A stretch of DNA of 64,000 nt, taken from contig CM074764.1 of the NCBI GenBank assembly GCA_037355855.1, positions 434,001 through 498,000 on the forward strand, given 5' to 3'. Below, piece after piece: positions 1-9,493 of this stretch. The notes beneath the pieces were generated by a model, which was not told where the DNA came from, did no database searches, and saw nothing but the letters and a program-made list of their open reading frames with translations. Origin of the DNA: Pseudo-nitzschia pungens (lineage: Eukaryota > Bacillariophyta > Bacillariophyceae > Bacillariales > Bacillariaceae). The position numbers and the translations under genes are program-made. How positions within the stretch are numbered: the stretch's first letter is position 1; every line of letters starts with the position of its first letter.

Positions 1-1
1 T

Positions 2-3000
2 GTCGCCGGAAAGAAGAATTCAAAGGTCAAGACCACCCTAATCAACTCCACCAAACTAACGGAAGACGACTTCCTCCCAGCGATGCCCGATGCTGATCAG
101 TACACCATCACAGCTGAGGATGGGTCAACGACAGTCAACGAGACAAAGAAACGCCTGTTAGAAGAGCTGTGGGTCAAGAAAGGCGAGCGCTCCACCAAAA
201 GGTTTGAAACGTACAATGAAGACCTTAAAAGCATGTTCTCCACCATCGAAGGACAACTTAGCCCCGGAGTTAAGCAACACCTGAAGACTTGCGAGGAATG
301 GAACACAATCGAAACCGCCCAAGACACGCTCGCACTACTCAATATCCTTCGTGAGTACTGCTATCGAGACAGCGCCACTAAGGTACATCCCATGGTGGAC
401 GCCATAAACAAAATTTACAAGTTCTTTTCCTGTAAACAGGATGGAAACAAGGACGCAGCGACCTATGCTGAAGAGACGAAAGCGCGCTTTGATGTACTCA
501 CCTCCGCTGGAATCACCATTCGATCCAAGGCAATGATCAAGTTGGCACTGAACAAGTCATTCACAGGGAAGACATATGAAGACTACCAACAAATGGAAGC
601 CAGTGACAAGTCCAAGGTCCACCTAATTATGGACGAGATGCTACTCTCCGTCGTAATCGTAAACGGGAGCAACAACAAGATGCACCGGAACCTCGCAGGA
701 GTCCTCAAAGATAACTATAGTCTTGGTTCAGACGTATACCCCACTACCCAGCCAAAGGCATTGGAGCTACTGAACCAATACAAATCGACTCGCTCGAAAG
801 ATAACCAAGGTCAAGGAAAGAACAATAAAGGACAAAAACAAGGAGACAAGCAGGGTGAGACGACAGATGGAACCACCCTCGTGTCCAACGCCGTTGAAAC
901 TGTACCGAACGAGGAACCGACCAATCAGGATGACGAGCCCACTGACTTGAGCGACGAGGCCAGTGACACAGACACAGACCGCAACGTCGGTCCAACCGTG
1001 AAGGAGGCCACGCAAGTTCTCATGGCAGCATTTGACGATGAGGACACTGAAGACGAATTATGTTTCCTCCAATCACACACACAAGAGAACACCACACGTA
1101 CCAACGATAACCCCACCGGAAAAATCAGGAGTGCGGACTCCCACACTGATCTGTATCAGTTTGGGGAAACTTCGGAATACATGTTCTCACAAGGAAAATC
1201 AAATAGCATCGACCCATACTGGTTATTACTGGATAGTCAAGCCACCTGCAACTGTGTAAGCAATCCGCGACTACTACGAAACATTCGCCGACACCCGAAA
1301 GGAAATAAGATCCGAATCCACTGCAACGCCGGAGTGGTTGTTGTGGATCAAATTGGACACTTACCTGGGTTTGGAACAGTGTGGTACCAGGAAGGAGGGA
1401 TGGCAAACATCCTATCCCTCAGTCTTGTCTCGGACACCTACCGAGTGACGTTGGACACCGCAATCACGCAATCGTTCTTCGTCCACAAGCCAGATGGGAG
1501 CACGCGCAGATTCACCCGGTCTGACACTGGGCTATACTACTGTGACTTAAGAGAAACCGATGGAACAATGCTCGCAATCACTTCGGTCGAAGGGCAGAAG
1601 AAACTGTACTCAGACCTGGACGTGCGGCGCGCCACCAAGGCACGGAAGTTACAAGAGATCCTTGGATTCCCAAGTCGTGGAGAATTCCTCAAGCTTGTGG
1701 ATAACAACGTGCTTCTTAATTGTCCGGTGACCAGGCGCGACGTCCTCGCTGCGGAAGACATTTTTGGCGCCAACACCAACATTATCAAAGGAAAGTCCGT
1801 TCGACAACAGCCATCACACGTGCGCGAGGACACCACCCCAGTGCCACTGGAAATCTTGGACCGTTACAAGAACGTAACAATAAGCATCGACATCTTTACG
1901 GTGAACGGTATCAAGTTCTTTCGCAGTGTATCACGACACCTTTACTTTCGTACGGTGTCCGCAATAGAGGACGCAACTCAAGCGACACTCGAGAAAAGCA
2001 TCGGCGCTATCATAGGCGTCTACGCAGGACGGGGATTTACGGTCACCTGTATATCCGGAGACAATGAATTTAATTGTCTGACCGACCACTTGCTCAACCG
2101 AAGCCCACCAGTTAGATTCGAAGGGGTAGCCAGAAACCAACACGAACCGTATGTGGAGAGAGACAACCGAACTTGCAAGGAACGAATTCGATGCCTGTTC
2201 GCATCAGTTCCTTTCAAGCGCCTCCCCCGGCGGGTGACCATCGACATGGTGGCGGCTGCCATCTTTTGGCTCAACAACTGGTGCAACAGAGTAGGAGTGT
2301 CGGCGACAATCTCCCCACGCCAACTCATGACGGGCGTCCGGCTGGACGCCACAAAGCACTGTAAATTCCAGTTTGGGGACTACGTGCTAGGTCACGAAGA
2401 TGCGAGCGATAATACAATGAACCCACGGGCACGCGACGCCATATACTTACGACCCACAGGAGACCGGAGCGGGGCGATGTATCTGTTCGACCTCAAGACA
2501 GGACGCCGCATCCGCCGTCAAACGGCAACCGGCGCACACATGACCGACACGGTCATCTCCAGAGTGGAACAAATCGCCGCCGAACAGAACAGCCCAATAG
2601 GAGTTGTATTCGGCAACAGAGATGGTGAGACAACTATTCTCGATATAGACACCGAGTCTGTCGGTACAGACGATGGGGCATCAGATCACTCCTTTGAGCC
2701 AGACGACGATTCCACCGTCGCAACCGACCTTACCGGTACTATAGACCATGACGAGCTCGCCGACATCCAAGATGATCCCACAAACATAGAACACCAGGAC
2801 CCAGTTCCTGGGGATGACGACAGCGCCCATGGTGAAGGCCCCATGGAGGAGTTACACGAAGTTAGTAATCCAGAAAATGAGCCCAACGCTCAGGATCTAA
2901 CCGCACCATCCGAGGACAAGTCGTCCGTTGGGACGGCCAGCGTGGAAGAAGGCAGCGGGCACACTCGCACGGATCACGACAGTGTAGAAGAAAACGACAC

Positions 3001-5125
3001 CAATGCATGTGAGACCACTATTGAGGGAGCGCATGACGATCACGAAGACGAGGATGCCGGCAATTCGGAACCCCCGGTCGATCCGGACGATAGCAGCAGC
3101 AATAGCAGCAGCAGCAGCAATATGGATGCCGCAACCATAACTGGCAACAACGAGGACGACAACACTGTTAGCACCGGAATGACGCTCAGACCTCGAGTGG
3201 TTCGTGGACACAACAAGTTTGGCCCCGACGAGGGCTATGAATCAAGTGTACGTCACCGCATGCACGTCGCCCACCATTCAAACGTATTCACGGCAGGCCT
3301 GGGCCGTGCCGTAAGACGTCTAGAGGTTCAACACGCGCACTATGTTTTCATTTCAAACGCCATTGCGTCTTACAACAATATAGATGCCTCGCTTGTCACA
3401 AAGCAATATGGAGTGAAAGCAGGCTTGAAACTGTTCGGAACTGCCGGTGTTGAGGCAGTACTCACCGAACTGAAACAGCTACACGAGCGGAAGGTGGTTC
3501 ACCCAGTCAGCATCAACGAGCTGACGCGGGACGAAATCAAGCGAGCTCTCCCATACCTCATGTTCCTCAAGCGGAAGCGATGTGGGAAGATCAAGGCCAG
3601 GGGATGTGCCGACGGGAGAACCCAACGAGACTTCATTTCCCGAGAAGACACGTACTCACCCACCGTGTCGCTACACGGACTCATGTTGACCTGTCTCATC
3701 GACGCGATAGAAGGAAGAGATGTGGCAACAGCAGATATACCGGGAGCTTTCCTGCAAACACCCATGCCTGAGGGCGAGGTGGTGCACATACGTTTCGATG
3801 GACCGATGGCAGAGCTGTTGGCCAGGATCGACCCTGAAGTATACAGGAAGTACATGCTAGACCGAAAAGGACACAAGGTACTGTACACCCAAGCCGACAA
3901 AGCCATATACGGGACCCTCAGGGCGGCCCTTCTGTTCTGGGAACGTCTCTCTGGCCAATTAATGAAATGGGGTTTCGAACTCAATCCATATGACACCTGC
4001 ACTGCAAACAAAATTATCAAAGGAGAACAGTGCACCATTGTCTGGCATGTGGACGATTTGAAGATCTCCCATAAAGACCCAGGAGTGGTGACGGCAATAC
4101 TGGATGATCTCAATAAGGTGTTCGGAATTGAATCCCCCTTAACAGTAACGCGCGGAAAGGTGCATGATTACGTCGGAATGACCATCGATTACAGTGAAAA
4201 AGGGAAGGTTAAGTTCAGTATGTTTGATTATCTAGAAGGAATCATGAGTGACCTACCACCAGACCTCTGCGAGCAGCGAGTCATCCCGACACCAGCTGCA
4301 GACCACCTATTCAAGATGAACCCGGATGGTGTCAAGCTCGGACGCAAGAATGCTGAAACCTTCCACAAACATGTGGCGCAACTGCTATTTGCAAGCAAGC
4401 GAGCACGTCCAGACATCCAGACAGCCATCGCATTCCTGTGTACGCGCGTTTCCAATCCAGACCAAGACGATTGGAAGAAACTGCGCCGTGTCCTGGGGTA
4501 TGTGCAAGATACTATCTTCCTGCCACTAGTTCTGGGGTGGGACACCACCGGGAATGCCTATTGGTATGTTGATGCGTCGTTCGCTGTACACTCGGACATG
4601 AAGAGCCACACCGGAGGGGTCCTCACGTTTGGACAAGGGGCAGTGCTGGCCATATCCACAAAACAGAAGCTTAACACCAAGAGCTCAACCGAAGCGGAGC
4701 TTGTTGGAGTGGATGATACACTGCCATACAACCTCTGGTGCCACTACTACCTCGAGTGGCAAGGGTACGCAGCAAAGACAGATCAGAGCAAACCAAACAA
4801 AGATACAGAGAAGAAGTATCTGGGTGAACAGAACATACTGAACCAGGATAACACAAGTGCCATGAAACTGGAGATGAATGGCAAGTCCTCCAGTACCAAG
4901 CGTACACGACACATTAACATACGCTATTTCTTAATAACCGACAGGGTTAAGAAGGGCGAAATATCAATTCAATATTGCCCAACAGGAGAGATGTTGGCGG
5001 ACTACTTTACCAAGCCCCTGCAAGGATCACTTTTCAGGAAGTTTAGAAACACCATTATGGGGATTAGTGACGCCGACTACACAGCATATCAAAGAGATTA
5101 TGTCAAGAGAAAGGCAAATCAATAA
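2..5125 (+). CDS. Ty1/copia (CoDi-type) Gag-Pol polyprotein, 5' end outside the window
   Basis: Retrotransposon polyprotein. The frame is open to the left edge (27 more codons before the ATG at 83), so the true start is probably outside the window. Domains in order, numbered from the ATG at 83: Gag-like region (about 1-260), protease-like WLLLDSQAT near 384, integrase core (SIDIF; SGDNEF; VERDNRTCKER), an acidic linker rich in D, E and S (about 850-1040), reverse transcriptase (ATADIPGAFLQ; VWHVDDLKIS near 1324) and RNase H (YVDASF near 1495; SSTEAEL; DNTSA). The order PR-IN-RT-RH is that of Ty1/copia. Two oddities are seen: no CCHC zinc knuckle in the Gag part, and DSQ where aspartic proteases normally have DSG or DTG. 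The frame is uninterrupted, so this copy looks recent. Assignment to diatom CoDi elements is inference from family resemblance. Confidence 0.93.
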   Translation, partial: VAGKKNSKVKTTLINSTKLTEDDFLPAMPDADQYTITAEDGSTTVNETKKRLLEELWVKKGERSTKRFETYNEDLKSMFSTIEGQLSPGVKQHLKTCEEWNTIETAQDTLALLNILREYCYRDSATKVHPMVDAINKIYKFFSCKQDGNKDAATYAEETKARFDVLTSAGITIRSKAMIKLALNKSFTGKTYEDYQQMEASDKSKVHLIMDEMLLSVVIVNGSNNKMHRNLAGVLKDNYSLGSDVYPTTQPKALELLNQYKSTRSKDNQGQGKNNKGQKQGDKQGETTDGTTLVSNAVETVPNEEPTNQDDEPTDLSDEASDTDTDRNVGPTVKEATQVLMAAFDDEDTEDELCFLQSHTQENTTRTNDNPTGKIRSADSHTDLYQFGETSEYMFSQGKSNSIDPYWLLLDSQATCNCVSNPRLLRNIRRHPKGNKIRIHCNAGVVVVDQIGHLPGFGTVWYQEGGMANILSLSLVSDTYRVTLDTAITQSFFVHKPDGSTRRFTRSDTGLYYCDLRETDGTMLAITSVEGQKKLYSDLDVRRATKARKLQEILGFPSRGEFLKLVDNNVLLNCPVTRRDVLAAEDIFGANTNIIKGKSVRQQPSHVREDTTPVPLEILDRYKNVTISIDIFTVNGIKFFRSVSRHLYFRTVSAIEDATQATLEKSIGAIIGVYAGRGFTVTCISGDNEFNCLTDHLLNRSPPVRFEGVARNQHEPYVERDNRTCKERIRCLFASVPFKRLPRRVTIDMVAAAIFWLNNWCNRVGVSATISPRQLMTGVRLDATKHCKFQFGDYVLGHEDASDNTMNPRARDAIYLRPTGDRSGAMYLFDLKTGRRIRRQTATGAHMTDTVISRVEQIAAEQNSPIGVVFGNRDGETTILDIDTESVGTDDGASDHSFEPDDDSTVATDLTGTIDHDELADIQDDPTNIEHQDPVPGDDDSAHGEGPMEELHEVSNPENEPNAQDLTAPSEDKSSVGTASVEEGSGHTRTDHDSVEENDTNACETTIEGAHDDHEDEDAGNSEPPVDPDDSSSNSSSSSNMDAATITGNNEDDNTVSTGMTLRPRVVRGHNKFGPDEGYESSVRHRMHVAHHSNVFTAGLGRAVRRLEVQHAHYVFISNAIASYNNIDASLVTKQYGVKAGLKLFGTAGVEAVLTELKQLHERKVVHPVSINELTRDEIKRALPYLMFLKRKRCGKIKARGCADGRTQRDFISREDTYSPTVSLHGLMLTCLIDAIEGRDVATADIPGAFLQTPMPEGEVVHIRFDGPMAELLARIDPEVYRKYMLDRKGHKVLYTQADKAIYGTLRAALLFWERLSGQLMKWGFELNPYDTCTANKIIKGEQCTIVWHVDDLKISHKDPGVVTAILDDLNKVFGIESPLTVTRGKVHDYVGMTIDYSEKGKVKFSMFDYLEGIMSDLPPDLCEQRVIPTPAADHLFKMNPDGVKLGRKNAETFHKHVAQLLFASKRARPDIQTAIAFLCTRVSNPDQDDWKKLRRVLGYVQDTIFLPLVLGWDTTGNAYWYVDASFAVHSDMKSHTGGVLTFGQGAVLAISTKQKLNTKSSTEAELVGVDDTLPYNLWCHYYLEWQGYAAKTDQSKPNKDTEKKYLGEQNILNQDNTSAMKLEMNGKSSSTKRTRHINIRYFLITDRVKKGEISIQYCPTGEMLADYFTKPLQGSLFRKFRNTIMGISDADYTAYQRDYVKRKANQ

Positions 5126-5170
5126 GTACTACTCGTGGGTATGAGACACATGCCCCGAGCAGTAGGAGTG

Positions 5171-5424
5171 TGTTGGAGATGTGCCTTAGGTGGATGATGA
5201 GAGAATGGGCATATAGGTATGGATGGTATGAGACCGGTGACGAGGCATTAATCCTCCAGATCAATGACGTAACCTATCGCCAGCTCACATTCCAAATGGG
5301 TTGAACATACCGGATGGCATCAAGGAAATCATCTCTTCGCACCCATAGTTTAATTACTTGTATCTAACCAACAGAGTTAATTGTGCTCTTTAAGGTTTTC
5401 GTAGATTTCCTGCTGAATTCAACA
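5171..5424 (+). repeat. 3' LTR of the first copia element
   Basis: The stretch begins TGTTG and ends CAACA, the inverted terminal pentamers usual for copia LTRs, 45 bp after the gag-pol stop and directly after a purine-rich tract (GAGCAGTAGGAGTG). Its length would be 254 bp. GTTTC at 5425-5429 would be one copy of the target duplication. Only one LTR copy is visible, so the right boundary is inferred from the CAACA end and not from a repeat comparison. Confidence 0.65.
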
Positions 5425-5626
5425 GTTTCTTGCTTCAATCCTTCGCTCTCACACGAATTGCAGAAAGTTGCCCAGCAGTTTGTGGAGTGAGCGATCTTTT
5501 GTGGATGACCCAGATCTCCCATCTCTCTTCTCACAAATCACAAATCACACCTTGCTCAAAGCAAAACAAAAAAACAACTACGAAGTACTTAACTACGAGA
5601 CAATCCACTCATTTATACCAACTACA

Positions 5627-7261
5627 ATGTCCGAACACAACACATCCAGCGACGAACAGAAAAAAGAAGAACTCAAGCGCATTACTCTCGAGGCGATTAC
5701 AAAGGAATGTTTGGACAAGTCATCTTCGGAGCACAACGACCTGCGGATCATTTCCGAGGGACTTGCCGCGGGCCGGGAGCTAGAGCTCACCATCCTGACC
5801 GGCGGACTTTGCAACTACAGCTACAAGGTTCATTTCAAAGACGAAAGGGACGACGACGTCGCTCTCTTTGCCAAGATGACCTTTGGAGCTCCGCTATTCT
5901 TTCCCGACGTCCCCTGTCCCCTAAATCGAACCAACTGTGAGTACGAAATGATGGAGCTGTATTCCAGGGTGTCTCCGTTTCCCGAGTCGACTGTGACACC
6001 CTATTTTTGCATCGACGTGGACTCTGAAGAAGACAACACAAAGATCCTGGCGACCCAATTTGCCCCTTCGAACCTAGAAGAACAGGCGGGCCACGTGTTC
6101 ATCGACGGGGGAATCATCGACACAGCTTTCGCTAACAAGCTAGCCAAGGGGCTTGCGGCGCTCCACAATGCCGAGGTCACCGATCCCGACTTCAACAAGG
6201 ACATGAAACCCTTTTTCATGGCGCTCGCGGGAATGCTTCCGACTATGTTTGACGGATTTCTGGGCATGACCGATGAATTGGACAACACTGCCCAAGCCGA
6301 ACCGGAATCCGAACCCGAACTCCCAAGCAGTCTGGCTGCGCAATTCGCCCAATCGAAGGGGAAGGAAAATCTCGACCGGGTCTGTGAGGTCTACAACGAG
6401 TGCCTCCAGCGCACGGACTGTTACGTCCACGGGGATGCCCACGCCTTCAACATTCTGGTGGAGGGCAAACCCAAGAGTCTCGGCGAGATTGCCGCGTCCC
6501 TGACCAACGAAACCAGCAGCAGTGGAGACTTTTGCCTCATAGACTGGGAAATGACCCACGTCGGTCCGATGGGCAAGGACATTGGATGGGTCACGGCCTT
6601 TCCGGTTGCCTGCCTCTGTGCGCACGCGGCACAGGGAGACACGGTGTCGGCCGAGAGCATTCTCGAATTTCTCGATACCCTCTGGAGCGAGTATTCCGCA
6701 GCGATCGATCTGGAGGGAAGGGACGATCATCTCTCGCTCGCCGACGTGTACCGCCAGGTCCTGGGCTTTGGGGGATTGATGATGCAGGGGTACAGTGAGA
6801 TCGGATTCCACATGGATTATCTTCCCATCGAAGAGGGCCCCAACGCTGATGCCATTGCTGCCACCGCCAGGGAGTCCCTGGGGTTGCTCGGCATGAAGGC
6901 GTTGTTCTGGGGCTTTGGGGAGGACGGAGAAACCGCAACCCTAGAAGAGCTGAAGAGCTGGTTCCACGATGCCATAAAGGAAGAGTTGCAGAGATTGGTG
7001 CCCGCGGTGAAGAAAGTTCGCAAGTCCCGGCGATCCTCCCTGCTCCGCACCACCGGACGACGGGTCAGCGATTCCCACGTGTTCTTCAAGCTGTCGGAGG
7101 ACTTTGGACGCGCGAGCCTCTCGTCCGCAACCGAGGATCTCGCTTCGTCTGTTTCTGTTTCTGGTTCCCATAATTTGGTGAGGCGGCGCCGGAGTCTCGC
7201 GGTGACGCGAGCCTCGATCCTGGAAATGGAGAAGCTCATGACCCACATGAACTACGACTGA
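5627..7261 (+). CDS. APH/choline-kinase-fold small-molecule kinase, 5-methylthioribose kinase-like
   Basis: A 544-residue kinase of the aminoglycoside-phosphotransferase/choline-kinase fold. Visible are a nucleotide-binding start (LTGGLCNYSYKV, about 45-56), the Brenner catalytic motif YVHGDAHAFN (about 266-275) and the metal-binding IDWEMTHVGPMGKDIGW (about 305-321). The GPMG-DIG wording after the DWE/DPE aspartate resembles 5-methylthioribose kinase of the methionine salvage cycle more than choline or ethanolamine kinase. The frame is open upstream to an ATG at 5468, but the ATG at 5627 is preferred: the added residues are unlike the family and ACTACAATG follows a CT/CA-rich leader. A basic C-terminal tail (KKVRKSRRSS) extends beyond the kinase core. 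The exact substrate is not settled by sequence. Confidence 0.72.
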   Translation: MSEHNTSSDEQKKEELKRITLEAITKECLDKSSSEHNDLRIISEGLAAGRELELTILTGGLCNYSYKVHFKDERDDDVALFAKMTFGAPLFFPDVPCPLNRTNCEYEMMELYSRVSPFPESTVTPYFCIDVDSEEDNTKILATQFAPSNLEEQAGHVFIDGGIIDTAFANKLAKGLAALHNAEVTDPDFNKDMKPFFMALAGMLPTMFDGFLGMTDELDNTAQAEPESEPELPSSLAAQFAQSKGKENLDRVCEVYNECLQRTDCYVHGDAHAFNILVEGKPKSLGEIAASLTNETSSSGDFCLIDWEMTHVGPMGKDIGWVTAFPVACLCAHAAQGDTVSAESILEFLDTLWSEYSAAIDLEGRDDHLSLADVYRQVLGFGGLMMQGYSEIGFHMDYLPIEEGPNADAIAATARESLGLLGMKALFWGFGEDGETATLEELKSWFHDAIKEELQRLVPAVKKVRKSRRSSLLRTTGRRVSDSHVFFKLSEDFGRASLSSATEDLASSVSVSGSHNLVRRRRSLAVTRASILEMEKLMTHMNYD

Positions 7262-7819
7262 TCCTGAGCAGAATGAAGGAATGAACAATAGACAAAAGGC
7301 TCATCAAATGTTTGACAACACCCAACGCAACTATATGAATGACAATCATGAAGGATCGTTGTATCAACAATAAAAAATAGAATAGAATGTGCAATATCAA
7401 CATTGAGAATTATGACTCGAAACGGTTTGGCGTCTGCTGAGAGCGCCTCATACAACTTGTATATTTGTTGGAAGCAGTACGTCCGTGTAGGAGTTTGTTT
7501 TCCTCCTCGGCGCTTACAATACAGCAACCATGCCTTCCAGAGAAGCGGACAAGCGCTCGGTGCATCCGATGCGTCGCCGTCGGCCCGATTGTTGCTTTGG
7601 ATTGCAGTTCTAGTGTGTTGCGTTTCGTTGTATACCGATGCATTCGAAATTCGAAATTCGAAATTCGCATTTGCGTGCGAAATTCGGAATTCGCATTCGA
7701 GGTCATCTCGTCCTCAGCAAAGGCATTGTCTGCCTGTCTGTCTGCTGGTTTATTGAGCCTACCCCTCTGACGACGACCACCACGACCACGGGTCATTTGT
7801 CGTCCACATCCATGTCTGC
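7262..7819. other. Spacer between convergent genes, with an ATTCGAA-type repeat
   Basis: No gene is supported here. At about 7638-7702 there is a short imperfect tandem and palindromic cluster built on CGAAATTCG. The rest is ordinary 3'-flanking sequence of two converging genes. Confidence 0.6.
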
Positions 7820-9493
7820 TTACACTTCCGCGTCCGCGTCCACGTCCAGCGCCGAGACGAGCGTAAAGTCCCAGCTGCGGTACTTGCAGTGCACGCACCA
7901 TGGTTTCCACGGACCCGGATCGTCGCAGCTCGGAGCCCCGCACACCGCTTCGACGAGGTGGGTCGGAACGGGCATCCCCGGTCTGCCAAAAAACAGCTTG
8001 GGCCGCTCGCGGGAGGCCAGCGTGACCAATGCTGTGTTGGGAGTGGCACCGGCACCGGCACTGGCACCGATACGGCTTGGTGCGTTACCGATGTCACTGT
8101 TGTCGTCGTCATTGTCGTCACCGTCGTCGTTCTGCACCGCCACCTCCACTTGTGGTCCGTAGGGTGGATTCGGTGACTTGAGCCAGTCGATCCCGTTTTT
8201 GGAATACGCGTGCGCCGCCACCAACGTGGAGGTGCAGTTTCCGGACGGTCCGAACCGCTCGTAGGCGTGGTACAGGCAGTGAAAATTCCCCCGGCGGTCC
8301 GTGTACAGGCAGGGATCCTCCCAGGCGACGGTTACCGACGGGCGATGGTCGTCCGGAAAGCTCCCGATGATCCGGTAGGGACCCTCTACGGATCCGTCCG
8401 GGGAGGCCCGGAGGCTCCCGTCGCCGCAGGCAACGTACAGCGTTCCATTGGAGGGGTGGACCCACGGGGCCGGGTTGTTGCAGCCCAGCAGGTCGTGGCC
8501 GGTAAGGCGGATCCAGGGTCCGTCGAGGGATTCCGAGACGTGAATGGCGCTGTCCAGGGAGTCGTAGCGACCGCTCGTCGCAGAAGTGTGAGAGCCGTAT
8601 TCCACGTATTCGTTCGAGTGATGAGCCGAATCTGCTGCTGCTGCTGCTGCTGCTGCTCCTTCACCTTCGCCTTCCTCGCCGGCATCGCGGCAATCGATCC
8701 CCCCGTTCGGTCCGTCCGCTCCCTGCCCAATGTGAAAGATGGCGTACCTCCACGATCCATTGCGATTGTTGTTGTTGTTGTTATCAGCACTATTGTTTTG
8801 GTTGGCGAATGTGTTCGAACCGCTGCGTCCTTTTCCCAGAACAATCGGTGCCGGATTGTGGGATACGGTGGGAATCGCCACGTCCACAAACCGATACGGA
8901 CCGTGGATGCCATTGTCAGACACGGCGTGGTCGATCCGGGAATTGGTGGTGAGGCGATCCAGTGGGCAATTTTTGGTCATTCGCGAGACGTATAGGTGGT
9001 ACCGATACTCGTGCCGGCGCGTTGGTATCGACGTCGTGGACGCGTTGCCGTTGCCGTTGCCGTTGCCAACAATCTTCTCGGCCAGAATGCCCCCGCCCCA
9101 GGTGGTCACGTTGGGAACCATTCCGTATCCCTGCGCCTCTATCGAGACGACGGTACCATTTCTTGTTCCCCGGACGGGCACGAACACAAGCCGGTCGCAG
9201 AGATCTCCCGTCCAGGGCTTGTCGCAGACGCAGACGGAGGGTGCGGTGGCAGCATTCAAAAGTTCTGCGCGAAGGGTCCGGTGGGTCTCGGACGGTTGGA
9301 CGTTTCTGTTGCCGTCACCACCCCGGGAAGGATTACGCAACTGCAACTCTTGTTGTTGGCGAGACAACACATTCACGCACACCCCATTCAGCGAACAGTC
9401 CAGGTCGGTAGAACACGCAGTGGAGGATTGCGATGCCAAGGCTAAGGCCAAGGCAGCCCGTAACAAAGCGACAGTTTGACCTACCATCGACAA
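7820..9493 (-). CDS. Secreted EGF-like plus five-bladed beta-propeller (GH43-like) protein
   Basis: A 557-residue protein with a hydrophobic signal peptide (residues 1 to about 27, ending near SSTAC). It is followed by an EGF-like unit (CSTDLDCSLNGVCV ... CVCDKPWTGDLCD, about 27-100, with a long insertion between the cysteine pairs). From about 105 to 545 there are repeating propeller-type stretches: YRYHLYVSRM, GPYRFVDV, HNPAPIV, WRYAIFHIG, HVSESLDGPW, CNNPAPWVHPSNGTLYV, AWEDPCLY and NFHCLYHAYE. The N-PAP and WEDP blades resemble arabinanase/GH43-like folds. It is probably secreted or at the cell wall. Low-complexity insertions (GNGNGNGN, NNNNNN, AAAAAAA) sit in loops. A second ATG two codons downstream could be the real start. 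Whether it is an active glycosidase is not shown. Confidence 0.72.
   Translation of the reverse strand: MSMVGQTVALLRAALALALASQSSTACSTDLDCSLNGVCVNVLSRQQQELQLRNPSRGGDGNRNVQPSETHRTLRAELLNAATAPSVCVCDKPWTGDLCDRLVFVPVRGTRNGTVVSIEAQGYGMVPNVTTWGGGILAEKIVGNGNGNGNASTTSIPTRRHEYRYHLYVSRMTKNCPLDRLTTNSRIDHAVSDNGIHGPYRFVDVAIPTVSHNPAPIVLGKGRSGSNTFANQNNSADNNNNNNRNGSWRYAIFHIGQGADGPNGGIDCRDAGEEGEGEGAAAAAAAADSAHHSNEYVEYGSHTSATSGRYDSLDSAIHVSESLDGPWIRLTGHDLLGCNNPAPWVHPSNGTLYVACGDGSLRASPDGSVEGPYRIIGSFPDDHRPSVTVAWEDPCLYTDRRGNFHCLYHAYERFGPSGNCTSTLVAAHAYSKNGIDWLKSPNPPYGPQVEVAVQNDDGDDNDDDNSDIGNAPSRIGASAGAGATPNTALVTLASRERPKLFFGRPGMPVPTHLVEAVCGAPSCDDPGPWKPWCVHCKYRSWDFTLVSALDVDADAEV

Larger units (their letters stand above)
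1..5424 (+). mobile_element. Ty1/copia LTR retrotransposon, right portion (5' LTR off the left edge)
   Basis: Gag-pol is followed by a purine-rich stretch ending at 5170 and then a candidate LTR. The internal region is complete in the window except for its left end. The 5' LTR and primer-binding site lie outside, so LTR identity and age cannot be judged. Confidence 0.85.
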
